A DNA stretch of 64,000 nt from Pilatotrama ljubarskyi (Eukaryota > Basidiomycota > Agaricomycetes > Polyporales > Polyporaceae), in the NCBI GenBank assembly GCA_022385805.1, contig MU277735.1, forward strand, positions 111,173 to 175,172. Reading direction: 5' to 3'. Below the pieces are notes generated by a model. The model did not search any database and was not told where the DNA came from. It saw only the letters and a list, made by a program, of their open reading frames with translations. The position numbers and the translations under genes were made by a program. Each line of letters starts with the position of its first letter. Within the stretch, counting starts at the first letter, position 1. Positions 44,362 through 55,218 of this stretch are shown piece by piece.

Positions 44362-46596
44362 ATGGACCGTCAAGGGCGCGGTCCGCCACAACGGCACAGC
44401 TCGCTCCCTGTCAGCCTCCACCGGCTCCTGGTCTCGGGTCCGCCTCAGCCTCCACAAAGCCCCAATGCAGACGATACGACAACCCTAGCCCTCGCGCCGC
44501 AGACGGGAGTCGAGGGCGGGCGGGTCTCGCCCGGAGGCATCGTTACTTCCGCTTCCGTTCAGCCCGCTCCGGGCGCGGAACAACAGCTCCCCTCACTTGT
44601 TTTGACAGAGGCGGCGTTCCAAGGTGTCCCAGGAGTCCAACCCGCGGGTGCACGGCAACAAACGCGGTCTCCAGCATCGGGTAACGTCGGCCAGGAGACT
44701 GGACCAGCCGCCGTCCCTACTTTGCCTGCTCTCCCGCTACCTCCGCCACCGCCACAGCACGTCCTACGCACAGATCCCGCCCTCTACGCCTCATCGTCGT
44801 CCTTACCATCCACCTACACAGCCGCCCGTTCCGGGCCTCACCTTCGTCCTATCTCCTGGAGCTCAGGGAGCGCTGTCAGCGCGCCGCCGACAGCTGCCAG
44901 ACTTGGCAGCCCGGATAGGAGCGCCCCTCCGCTGGCTCGGACGCTCCCGCAGCCGCGTCCGATTGCTGGGCCGCCTCACATCCCTGTCTCTCCCCCCTCA
45001 CCTCCTGTTGCTGGCCCGTCTCGGCTGCCGGAGGAGCCTGCGCCAACGCGCGGACGAAAGCGCAAGACGGCAGCGAAGAAAGCGCAGCCTGCGCTGCTTT
45101 CAGCGGAGACATCCTCGGCCTCAAGGAGCACCTCCCGCACTCGTCGACGGCGGGATGCCAGCGGCGCTGAGCTGGGTGAGTCGACTCAATTCATCAGAAC
45201 AGGACGCGTGGATACGAGCCGAACAGACTTTGGCAGGAGCGCCGGAGCGCCGGCTGCAGTCCCTCCTCCCGCAGGAGGTGAGGCGAGCCAACGGACCGCT
45301 CGCCCCAGCGCGAGCACACGCCGAGCGGAAGCAGGCCCTTCTGCGAGACGAATATCCGAGAGCGGGCGGGGAAGCCCTGCGTCATCGACAACGGAAAATT
45401 ATCCTGTCGCGGTGGGAGCAACGGCCTACTCTGTCACCACGCTGTCGCCGCTGCGAGCGACGATCCTGCCGCCCGTGCTCGAGCCGGATCCCCCGCCAGA
45501 GGGCCCCACGGTCGAGTCCGTGCCTCCCGGGATGTCTGCCGCTGGCGCTGGGCCGTCGACGAGCCGCGGTGGGGTGGGAGAGCGGGCGGCGGAGGTGAAG
45601 CGTAGCGAGTCGGACACAGAGGAGGCGGAGGCAGAGGGGAGGGGGAAGCGGCGGCGGCGGGGACGGAGCTCGCGGCAAGAGAGCAGCACGACGTCGAGCA
45701 GCTCGGAGCACGCGCAGGCGCCAAAGTCGAAGAAGACGCTGATTGCATGTCACTTCTGCCGAGGTAAGCACCTTCCCCGCTCGTCCCGGCCGACCGCCGT
45801 CTAGGCCGTCTTGTGGGAGATCCAGTACAGACCCAGTCCAGAGGCTGACGTCTGTTCCCCCTCCTCCTCCGGCACGACAGCCCGGAAGCTGCGCTGCGAC
45901 GGACAGAAGCCGTCCTGTGCGAACTGCAGGAAGCGCAGCCACCCCTGCACCTACGAGCAGCAGCCCAAGCGTCGCGGGCCCGGCAAGACGCCCAGGGGAT
46001 CAAGCAGCAGGAGGCGCACAAGGTCATCCGCGGCGGGCAGCTCGGCGGCGGATCCAACGCGGACGGCGGAGGCGAGTGGAAGTGGGGCTGGCACTGGTCC
46101 ATCCGCGGCGGGCGCCCCGCCGGCGCCGGAAGCCGCGGGAGCGTTCAACGCGGAAGCAGCAGCTGCGAGACGGGCGGCGGCAGAGGCAGCCCTCGCAGCC
46201 GCCACCGCAGCCCGCGCCCAGCAGCAGCAACGTTACCCTGAGCCGCCAGCGAGCCCGCCGTCCATCGCGTTCGAGCCGCAGCTGACGGGACCCGTCCCCA
46301 CCTACCCCGGATTCGCATACCGCCCTCCGTCCGCGTCGTCGTCGTCATTCAGCGCCACGGGCCAGCTTCCGCCCTTCCACTTCTATAGCGTGGGACGGGG
46401 CATGAACCGGAGCGTCGCATCCGACAGCGTGCGGTCCTCGAACACGTCAAACGTCTCGTCCGCCCCCTCTGTCCCCGACTCTGAAGAGGGCGTGGAGGGC
46501 AGCGTGGTGGACGAATTCATGGACTACACGGAACTGGAAGAGTTCTATCTGCAGCCACAGCCTGGGCCAGGGCCAGGAGAAGAGGGTTCGCAATAG
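44362..46596 (+). CDS. Zn2Cys6 binuclear-cluster transcription factor
   Basis: Fungal-type DNA-binding regulator, 705 residues; targets unknown. Exons 44362-45763 and 45881-46596. The cluster has cysteines at 463, 466, 473, 480, 483 and 490 (ACHFCRARKLRCDGQ then PSCANCRKRSHPC), the canonical Cx2Cx6Cx6Cx2Cx6C spacing, and lies in the second half of the protein after 460 residues rich in Pro, Ser, Ala and Arg. The intron cuts the cluster after CHFCR in phase 1, exactly as in both clusters of the next gene. Ala- and Ser-rich sequence and an acidic C-terminus (DEFMDYTELEEF), a possible activation region, follow. The ATG at 44362 is the first in frame. Confidence 0.85.
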
Positions 46597-47384
46597 AGAC
46601 TGCCCGCTGCGGCGACATATGGGGGTGAGGGATGGACGCCGCGGAAGACGCGTGGGACGGAGGGCGATATGCACTCGACAGCGCTCCGAGGCCCCGCTTC
46701 CCCACCTGTCTGCGCATGCCTGGGCCCGGAATGGGGGTGCTGTGTGCGTCTGCGTGGTGCATTCCCATGGGCAAGTTCGCGGTTGCCGGGGACGATGACA
46801 GTTGGACGCGGGCGCCCTGATTCTCGGACGAGGTCCGTTGGTCCGTTAGCGTTGGCGGACGGAGCGTGGGGGTGTGTGCACGCGTGAGGTCTAAGTTAAT
46901 CGTAATTTCGTAGTGTGCTGCTTCGTGCGAGCGACGCGAGCGAGCAGATTGTTTCCATAGGATATCCTGGCTGCGAGATGCCCGTAGTGTACGCCCGGTA
47001 TACATAGTTGCTAGTAATTACGTAGTGCTGTATCTACTGTAGAGGATAGTAATGCGAGACTAATGCCCAGCGGGCGGAGTAATGGAGGCGAAACGGCGAA
47101 GACGAGTGGTCGGAAGCGGGACCGGTTGATAGGACGGAAGCGGGGACCGTCGTCCGATGTGCGCTGGGGACGGTTTGGACCCTGCAATTATTGGCTGCAA
47201 TTGGACAGCCTCTCGATGCGCCTCGGATTCGGATCGCTGAGCCTGACCCAGCGGCTATGTCGGCGCCGGAACCTCGCTGATGGTTGTAGGCGTTCGAGAA
47301 CGGCTCGGCCCAGAACCTCCCCCATCCCCGCACATCCCGCACCCATATCCCTCCGCCGCTCCTTCTCCCCTCCACCCCTCTCTC
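46597..47384. other. Intergenic, promoter of the septin-like / zinc-cluster gene
   Basis: About 790 nt. The last 50 nt are C/T-rich leader. An ATG at 47280 is in frame and would add 35 residues. Confidence 0.5.
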
Positions 47385-50300
47385 ATGGATCCCCTCGACC
47401 ATCGCCATCGCCGCGCCGAGGTCGACCATGACCGCCGCCCGCGCGACCTCCACACCCACCACCACCAGTTCGAGAACGCGGACCCCAGTGGCAAGTCCCC
47501 CCACACCCGCTGCCCGAGCCGCTCGCGCGCAGAGAGGATGCCCGACGGAGACGCCCCCGCCCCCGGCTACACTCTCATGGTCGCTGGCCGCCGCACAGGC
47601 AAGACCTCCTTTCTGAGGCTCCTCCTTGACACCTCCAACGTCGCCTCCTCCGTCACGCGCGACCAGCTCGCGTCCGTCGCAAAGTTCGTCCAGGGCTCCA
47701 GCGGACACACCTCGCAAGTTCGGACCGTCTCCGTCGACATTGACCTGGCGCCTGACGAGGTCGACGAGGAGCTCCCCCTAACGCTTACGCTCATCGACAC
47801 GCCCTCTCTCGACTTTGACGACAAGCACGCGTCCGACCGCGCACTCCAGGAGATCCTTCGACACGTCGAGTCGCGTCTGGGGCAGAGCTTGGACGACGTG
47901 AGTGTGCTAGCCAATTAGACGCCCATGAGCGCTAACCGTCGCGTCCCGTGCGTCTCTCAGGAACGCAAGGCCCTCAGCGGCGACCACCATGTACATCTGT
48001 GCGTCCCCTTTCTCCTGCTCCTTGTTCGCGTGGGGCTAATCGACGTCTTTGCACAGTTGCGTTTACTTCCTCGACCCAAACTACATAGTACCACCCTCCG
48101 TACCCGCACCACCCGCGCCGCCTGTACCTCGAGCACGTACCAACAGTCTTTCTACTCATGAGTCCGAACCTGTCATCCTTGATCCCCCGGTCACCAGCAA
48201 CCCGGTGCTGTGCCGCCCCATCCTCCCCTCCTGTGACATCACCGCCATCCGCCGACTCTCTGCGCGCGTCAACGTGCTCCCAGTAGTAGCCTGCGCAGAC
48301 ACGCTGACGACCGAGCGGCTGACGGCGGTGAAGATGGCCATCCGCAGAGACCTCGCCGAGGCGGGCATCGGCTTCGGCATCTTTGACCTCGACATCCCGC
48401 TGTACGCGCAGCTCGAGTCCAAAGTCGTGAAGCACAAGGCCGAGACCGGCGGCTACATGAAGCTCAACCACCACCTCAACGGCAACGGCAACAACTCTAG
48501 CACCTCGCCGCCCTCGACCCCGATCACGCCCACGTTGCTGAGGCTGCCGTTCTCGCTGATCTCCCCAGACATTTACTCGCACAGCGACGGCGTCGCGCGC
48601 GCGCCGCTGTCGCGCTCCGAGCTGATGCACCAGTACTCGCCATCCAAGCGCATGGCACCGAAGACGCAGTGTACGCCGAAGATCGTCCCCGGCAAGTTCG
48701 TGCGGACTTATAGATGGGGGGCGCTCGACGTCATGGATGCGAGCCACTGCGAATTCCTGCATCTGCGCGGTGCCATTTTCCATCACATGGAGGTATGCAG
48801 CCCACTCCTCTTATCTCCCTCCTGCAGCTCTCCATTCCCCGCGTGCGTCATACGCTGACTTCATATTGCCTCCGATGGTGACGGTGTCCGGACAGACCCT
48901 GCAAAAGTACACGCGCGAGTACCTGTTCGAGAAGTTCAAGACGGAGATGCAGCCGCCCCCGCCGCCGGTCCCGGTGCGATCTTCCCAGCCGGGGGCGGCA
49001 GCAGTTGCGCGTCTTCCGCCAATGCGGGGGTCCCGGCCTATCCTCGCGATAGACACCGCGCCTTCTCATGCGACCGCCAACGGCCAGGCAACTCTGTCCG
49101 TGCCCCGCTCGGCGGTGCCGCTGAATGGTGAGCCGCTGTCTGCCCCGACCATGCATGTGCAGGACCTTTCGCCGAAGACCGCGACCTCTGCAAGTCAGTC
49201 ACCTCCCCTCCTGCTCCTCCTCTCCCCCTTGCGCGTTCGACGTATTTGCGACGATGGCGTTGTCGTTGGTGTTCGCGTGGTTGCTGTCGTTGCTCGATAT
49301 CCCGTCGGACCGCATGCTCACGCCTCTCACAGGATCCCAGCGCCAGCGGGCGAAAAAGATAACGGTCGCGTGCAATTTCTGCAGATGTAAGTTCCCTCCC
49401 CCGTTCCTGCGTCCTATTCAGCCCCAAGTTGCCGCGTTCTCACGGGCTCTTCTTCTCGCTCTTCTTCCTTCGGACGCGCAGCGCGGAAGCTCAAGTGTGA
49501 CGGCGGCAGACCGGCATGCGGGCAGTGCTACAAACGTTCGAACCCGTGCGATTACACAGCGAGCAACAAGCGACGGCCGTCGAGCGCCAGCACCAACGCG
49601 GGCAGCAAGCAGCACTCGCACCTGCAGCAGCACCGGAAGGCGTACGGCAGCGACAGCGAGGGTGACAGCTTCGAAGACGCCTCGGGGGATCCCGATCACA
49701 CCACCACCTCATCGCACCAGTCACACCCGCACCCGCACTCGCACTCGCATCCGCCCTCGCAGCAGTCACAATCACAGTCGCGGTCCCCCGAAGTGCGGTC
49801 GTCCGCGCCGCACTCCCGGAGAAGCTCCAACGTGAGCATGCTTCTGACGGACCCACTCCCGCTTCCCCCGCTCAGCGCAGCCGTCGACCCGCGCGAGCGC
49901 GAAGCAGACGCCTCCGCCGTCCTACCCCCGATCACCACCGGCCTCGGTGTGCCCGCAGCCAACGGCAGCACGGCGGCCGCCAACTCTGCTGCTGCGTCTC
50001 GCCGCCGCCAGTCGATGAACACGGAGCTCCCGCCCATCGCGACGCTCTCGGCGCCCTCCGGGGGCGGGCAGCAGGAGGACGTGACGTCGTTCAAGGACAC
50101 GGACCGGGACCGGGATGCGTCTGCGGGGTCGCACAAGCGCGCGCCCTCGGTCGTGTCAGGGCGCGGCGGGAGAGGGGGCGGCGGATCAAAGATCGTCGCC
50201 TGCAACTTTTGTCGAGGTACGTCGGCGCAGCTGGGATCACGAACAGCGGCAGGATCATGTACTGACTGATCGTCCCCCTTTCAGCGCGCAAGACGAAATG

Positions 50301-50631
50301 CGACGGGGAGCATCCCACGTGCGGGAGCTGCTCGCGCCGATCTCTGCGGTGCAACTACGTCAACGACCCGCCGGCCAAGGCGCGCTCGAAGAGCAGCGCG
50401 GCTACGACGCCCCCGGACGCGTCTGCGTCCGTGTCCTCGCGCTCGTCCCCGGCGTCGTCGCACGCGGCGGTGTCGCTGGGCATGACGAGTGCGTCGGAGC
50501 AGCAGCAGTCGGCGGGCGTGCGCTCGATCAGCGAGCTCGATCCGGATTTGGCCCAGCAGCAGCCGGCGAAGAAAATGCGCCTCGCGGCGGAGCTGAGCAC
50601 ACCGTCCATCGCGGTGCTCAGCGCGCCATAG
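47385..50631 (+). CDS. Septin-like GTPase domain fused to two Zn2Cys6 clusters (predicted)
   Basis: Predicted 906 residues. Exons 47385-47897, 47961-47998, 48057-48792, 48896-49193, 49333-49386, 49482-50216, 50285-50631, all in phase. Residues 65-445 are septin-like: P-loop GRRTGKTS (68-75), DTPSLDF where septins have DTPGLD, VVACAD where they have AKAD, and a septin unique element RWGALDVMDASHCEF. Two Zn2Cys6 clusters follow, cysteines 542, 545, 552, 559, 562, 569 and 787, 790, 797, 804, 807, 814, both canonical. The G3 glycine and G4 lysine are lost, so GTP hydrolysis is doubtful. Alternative: two genes. Retaining intron 4 ends the septin part at 49390, and an ATG at 49314 is in frame with the first cluster. 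Confidence 0.6.
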
Positions 50632-51533
50632 GCTCTCTTTGTGATCTCTTTATCCCTTCCTCCTTCCTCCTTCCTCATACCCGATATCCATGATATTCCA
50701 GGACGCTCGTTCCACACCTCTCTCTTCCTTTCTCTCTGCTCTGTTCTGTCCTAGCACCATTACCACCTATGTCTACCCTCCACGCGGTACACTGTGACTG
50801 TACAAGAAAGGGACCCTGAGTCGTGCGCTGTTCCCTGTCGTCGTAGAAAATGTTCTGATCATCCTTCCCTCTCCGCCTCGCTGCCGCCATTGGCTTGTCT
50901 GTCTCCTTCTGTGTTCGCCTGTATTCTCCTCTTTCTATAGTCGCCTGATACGACTCCCTGGCATCGCATCGCATCCGCCTCCCATCCTTTTCCCATCTGA
51001 TTCCGTCTGCTGTTTGTTCCATAGTGTCTCCCGACTTCCCTCGCCTCCGTTTTGGGTCTTAGGATGATGGTCGATACGTCGCTCGTTGTGCATTGGAACT
51101 GTACTATATAGCCTTTCCGCCGCCGTCTCTTTCGCTCGAGGCTCGTTTGCGTATCTGAATGTTTTGCATTGCACCGTTGGCTGATCTCGACGTTCAAGTT
51201 CAAGTTCCACTTGAGGGTCTAGGGGCCGAGGCGTGGATCGCGTGTAAGGAACCGGCCGGATTGGGCCAAGTCGATTGAGTGAGTCGCGCGCCTGGGCGGA
51301 CATTCGCTTGTGTCTGTCTGACCCCGACGCTCACAGTACTCACCCTCCCTCCCTCCCACCTCTGCGCGCGGGCCACTGCAGCAAACGCACTTTGTCTGCT
51401 GCTGCATGCACATATCCCTCCGCTAGACCTCCTCACGCTGGTCGTCTCCGTAGCTCTCCGCTCCTTTCTCCGTCTCTTTCGTCTCACACTGTCCCCGCGC
51501 CCTCCTCGACCTCCAGCTCTGACCTCTCGCACG
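50632..51533. other. Intergenic, C/T-rich promoter of the septin gene
   Basis: About 900 nt, strikingly rich in C and T on the plus strand, which also makes long purine-rich frames on the minus strand. No gene recognised. Confidence 0.5.
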
Positions 51534-53702
51534 ATGTTCTCCTTCCGCCGCAAGCCCCAGAAGAGGGCCGCAGAGACCCCCTTCATCCGCACCTCCCCCT
51601 CCCTCCCCGAGCTCTCCGCCCAGGGCATCCCCTGGCCGAGCAACCTCGTCGACCTCTCCCAACTTCCCCAGGATGAGCCCCCGCCCCCGAGAGGCGCGGC
51701 CAAGACGTCGTTCACCACCGACTCTAAAGGACCCGTCCCGTTCCACAAGCCGTGGTCCTCCCCGGGCAAGGCGGTGGATAGCCCGGGCCCGGGGGCCATC
51801 TCTTCCCTGTACATGTCTCATCCCCCGTCCGCGTTCGAGACGCGCAAGCAGTCGCTCCAGGGCCGGCCGCGTCCTAGCCAGAGGCGCGCCCGGAATCCGA
51901 CGACGTTCAATCTCATGGTGCGTCCCTTTCATACCTAGACGTACGAAGTATGGGGGTTCACCGTGTCTCAGGTTGCTGGTGCGCAAGGCACAGGCAAGAC
52001 GTCGCTCCTCCGCCTCTTGCTAGAGACGGCAGACATCTCGCCCACTGCCACCGCCGACCAGAAGGCCGCCATGGAGCGCTTCCTCCGCGGCACCGCCAAG
52101 CGCACGGACGCCATCCAGACCGCGTGCGTCGAGATCTGCGAGAGCAAGTACGACCGGCTCCTCTTCTCCGTCATCGACACGCCCGGGCTCGACTTCCAGG
52201 AGGGCCACGAGCTCAAGCTCGAGCGCCAGGTGACGGCGATCGTCAAGTACCTCGACGCGCAGTTCGCGGACACGCTCAACGAGGAGAGCAAGGTCGTCCG
52301 CCAGAGCAAGGGCGACCAGCACATCCACCTCTGCATCTACATGATCGACCCCGCCTCCGTCACCACCCAGTCCGCCCGGCGCACCCACTCCTCCTTCCCC
52401 TCCCACGTCCGCTCCGAGACGACCGTCTCGTACAAGCCCCAAGAATCCCCTGCGCCCGACTCCGATTCGGACTCGGACGATGACTCGGACGACGACTCGA
52501 GCGGTACACATGGTCTGACGATGTCCCCCGTGGACATCCGAGTCATCCGCCGCCTCTCCGCGCGCGCGAACGTGCTGCCCGTGATCGCGAAAGCGGACTC
52601 GCTCACGGACGGGAAACTCGCGGCGATCAAACGCGTCGTCCGCCGCGACCTTCTCGCCGCGAACCTCGACTTTGGCGTCTTCGGGCCTGTGCTCGCGGGC
52701 GAGGTGCGCGCGAAGAGCCCCGCCGATGCCGGCGCCGGAAACTACGCCAACGGCGCTCCCAACGGTACCGCGAACGGAAACGGCGATGCTGCCGCCAATG
52801 GCGACGGCAACGCGAACGGCAACGGCAACGCGAACGGCAACGGCCATGCCGCGGACCACAACGACGACGAGGGCGACGAGCCCGCCGAGCGGCCTTCGCG
52901 CCCGGTGATCAAGCTACGCCCCACGCGGCTCGCGCGGACGCGCTCCTCGCGCTCGCGCTCGCGGCTCGACCTCACCGAGGCCGCGGAGGAGCCCGCGCTC
53001 GAGCTCAACGACACGGAGAGCGTCGCGAGCGTGCGCTTCTCCGCGCACATCGTCGCGAAGACGGACCTGAGCGCGCACCTCCCATTCGCGGTCATCACGC
53101 CCGAGCACGTGCATCGCAGGAAGGGGCTGAGGAGCGCCGCGAGCGCGGTCGCGTCGCCGTCGGGGGCGAGCGCGAACGGACACTCGCAGATCAACGGCAG
53201 CGGGCCCGGGGAGGAGCGGGCGTCGATGGTGTCGCCGTCGGAGGACGGGCACGCGCCGAGCGTAGCGCATTCGACGATGACGTCGCCCGTGAGCCCGTCC
53301 ACGCCGGCGTCGGTGCGCAACTTTGCGTACCTGTCGGGCCCGCCCGCGGATCTGCGCGGCGTGTTCGTGCGCAAGTTCAGGTGGGGCACCGTGGACGTGC
53401 TCAACCCGGAGCACTGCGACTTTGCCGCCCTGCGCACGGCGGTTCTCTCTACGCATATGAAGGTGAGAGCGTCACGGTATGCAGCGAAGGCTGAGAAGCT
53501 GAACGCGACCGTCTTGTAGATGTTGAAAATACGGACGAAGGAGGTGCTGTACGAGAAGTACAGGACCGAGAAGCTGCTCGCCCGGCGCGCGACGCGGAAT
53601 ATCAGCGAGGACGAAACTCGCCGATTGTTGGAAGGTCCGTGTCCCCTCTTCTCTCCCCGGCTTCGCTTCCCGACTGAATGCCTCGCAGATCTGGGCCTCT
53701 GA
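51534..53702 (+). CDS. Divergent septin-family GTPase
   Basis: GTP-binding cytoskeletal-type protein, 667 residues. Exons 51534-51917, 51972-53462, 53520-53634, 53689-53702. G1 is GAQGTGKT (131-138), G3 DTPGLD (197-202), G4 AKAD (334-337), all intact; the septin unique element is visible as FRWGTVDVLNPEHCDFAALR near the end of exon 2. Two features are unlike classic septins: an acidic Ser/Asp insertion before G4 (about 285-308) and a long insertion of some 240 residues after it, containing Asn/Gly repeats and Ser/Arg stretches. There is no long C-terminal coiled coil; the chain ends about 40 residues past the last domain motif. It sits directly downstream of the septin-like/zinc-cluster gene and appears to be its paralogue. 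Confidence 0.85.
52748..52846 (+). repeat. In-frame Asn/Gly-coding hexamer repeat
   Basis: Degenerate repeats of AACGGC and CGAACGGC within the septin gene encode runs such as NGNANGNGNANGNGH. Likely a slippage-prone linker. Confidence 0.7.
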
Positions 53703-54050
53703 TTTTTATGCGGTATTTGTCTGTGCCTTTCGCCACCTGTATATCCCTACTGCCATCGGATCCGGATGCGTCTCACCGTTCGTCGTCCGTCATTACTACC
53801 CCCCTCCCTGACCGCACACTATGTACCCCCTTGCTGATTCTTCATGTGCTGCACCGTGCTTACCATACCACTTACCGAGTTCTGTCTGTAGTTTGCATAC
53901 CTTTCGACTCTATGATACCGCCTTGGCCTTGTTAGTTATTGATTCCCCGCTGCTGCCGCGTGTCGTGGCCCACCCGTCGTGACCCTACCACCCCTACATC
54001 CCCATACGTACATAGCCTCAGAGGAAGTGACAATACGAATGCATTGTGTG
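53703..54050. other. Convergent 3' region, septin / chorismate mutase
   Basis: About 350 nt between two stop codons; untranslated sequence only. Confidence 0.5.
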
Positions 54051-55218
54051 CTATTGCTTCTTCTGCTTCGATGCTAGCGCGTCGATCTCCTCTTTGGACA
54101 TCCCATCTAGCCGCACTAGCAGGTAATCCACCTAGACCATCATCAGCATCGTACACCTTCGCTGGAAACGAGCGAATATACCTCGACCTCCTTCGTCAGA
54201 GGGATGATGTAATGCTCGTAGAGCTCGACGACGCCGTCCACGTCGATCTTCCGCAGCGCGGAATCGTCCACGGGCTCGCCGTCGGGCGTGAAGTTGAGCG
54301 CGTAGAGGTTCGCCTTCTTGCGCAGCCGCTGCAGGAGCTTCTTCTCCACCTCGGGCTTCGTGATCAGCGCGGCGAGCGCGTCGCGATTCCGGGACTGGAT
54401 GTGCGGGATGAACGCTGCGGGGTCGTCCCTGAACTTGCTCTCCGACACGAACTTCCCTGCGCGGAGACCCGGCGTCAGCACACTTCCAGAGCTTCGCCGA
54501 TCCCCACCGACGTCGATGCACGACTGGAGGGAGCGTACCGTAATGCACGCGCTTGGAGATGGCCTGGAGGACCTCGAGGTCGACGAACGCGGCGCTGCCG
54601 TAGTTGCCGTCGTCCTCGAACTCGGCGTCGCCGGTGATGCCGCTGGCGCGCTTGAGCGCGGAGAGGGCGAGCGTCGCCTGGCGGGTGATGCGCGGGACGA
54701 TGGACTGCACGTAGAAGGAGAGGATGGACGCGTTCATGTTGATCTTGTTCGGGTAGAGGATCGGCGGGTGCGGGTGCGGCTTGAGGATCGGCGGCGGCAG
54801 CTCCGCGGGGTCGGTGAACGGGTACTCGTCCGGGCTGCGTGGCGGGAGGGCGTGGTGAGCGTGCGGAGCGCGGACTGCGCGCGGGGACGGCGGCGTGCGC
54901 ACCTGGTGTATCTCCTCGCCTTCGCTGTGGTCCCCGATCAGTATTCAGGCAAGCTCTGTAGGTTGTCCCGTGCTCACCGTGGAACGTCTCGGTCTCCTTC
55001 AGGAACCACTCTAGCCAGCTCCCGTGGAAGCCGATGTCTTTGAGCTCCTGGAACTCGCCGCGGCGGTACGCGCGCGGGTTGTGCGCGAACTGGGCGCGCT
55101 CGATCAGCGAGAAGATGATGGTGTCCTCGAGGCGGACGAGGATGGAGCGGATGCGGTCGAGCGAGAGCGGGTCGCCGCCGAGGGTCAGGTTCTGGATCGG
55201 TATCGGGACGCTCGCCAT
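54051..55218 (-). CDS. ARO7: Chorismate mutase
   Basis: Converts chorismate to prephenate for phenylalanine and tyrosine synthesis; all-helical AroQ fold of the eukaryotic, allosteric type; 304 residues. Exons 55218-54978, 54924-54903, 54834-54539, 54456-54182, 54131-54051. Motifs: [44 protein letters not shown], then ARRYTSPDEYPF, matching the yeast loop IRRFESPDETPF, then [30 protein letters not shown], and [19 protein letters not shown] at the end. Exon 2 is 22 nt and was placed by this match. The regulatory region looks complete, so feedback by aromatic amino acids is likely. Confidence 0.94.

Noticed and set aside
50675..51303. Purine-coding minus-strand frames before the septin gene
   Set aside because: They are the complement of a C/T-rich promoter and leader and encode Arg/Glu-rich low-complexity sequence with no domain.
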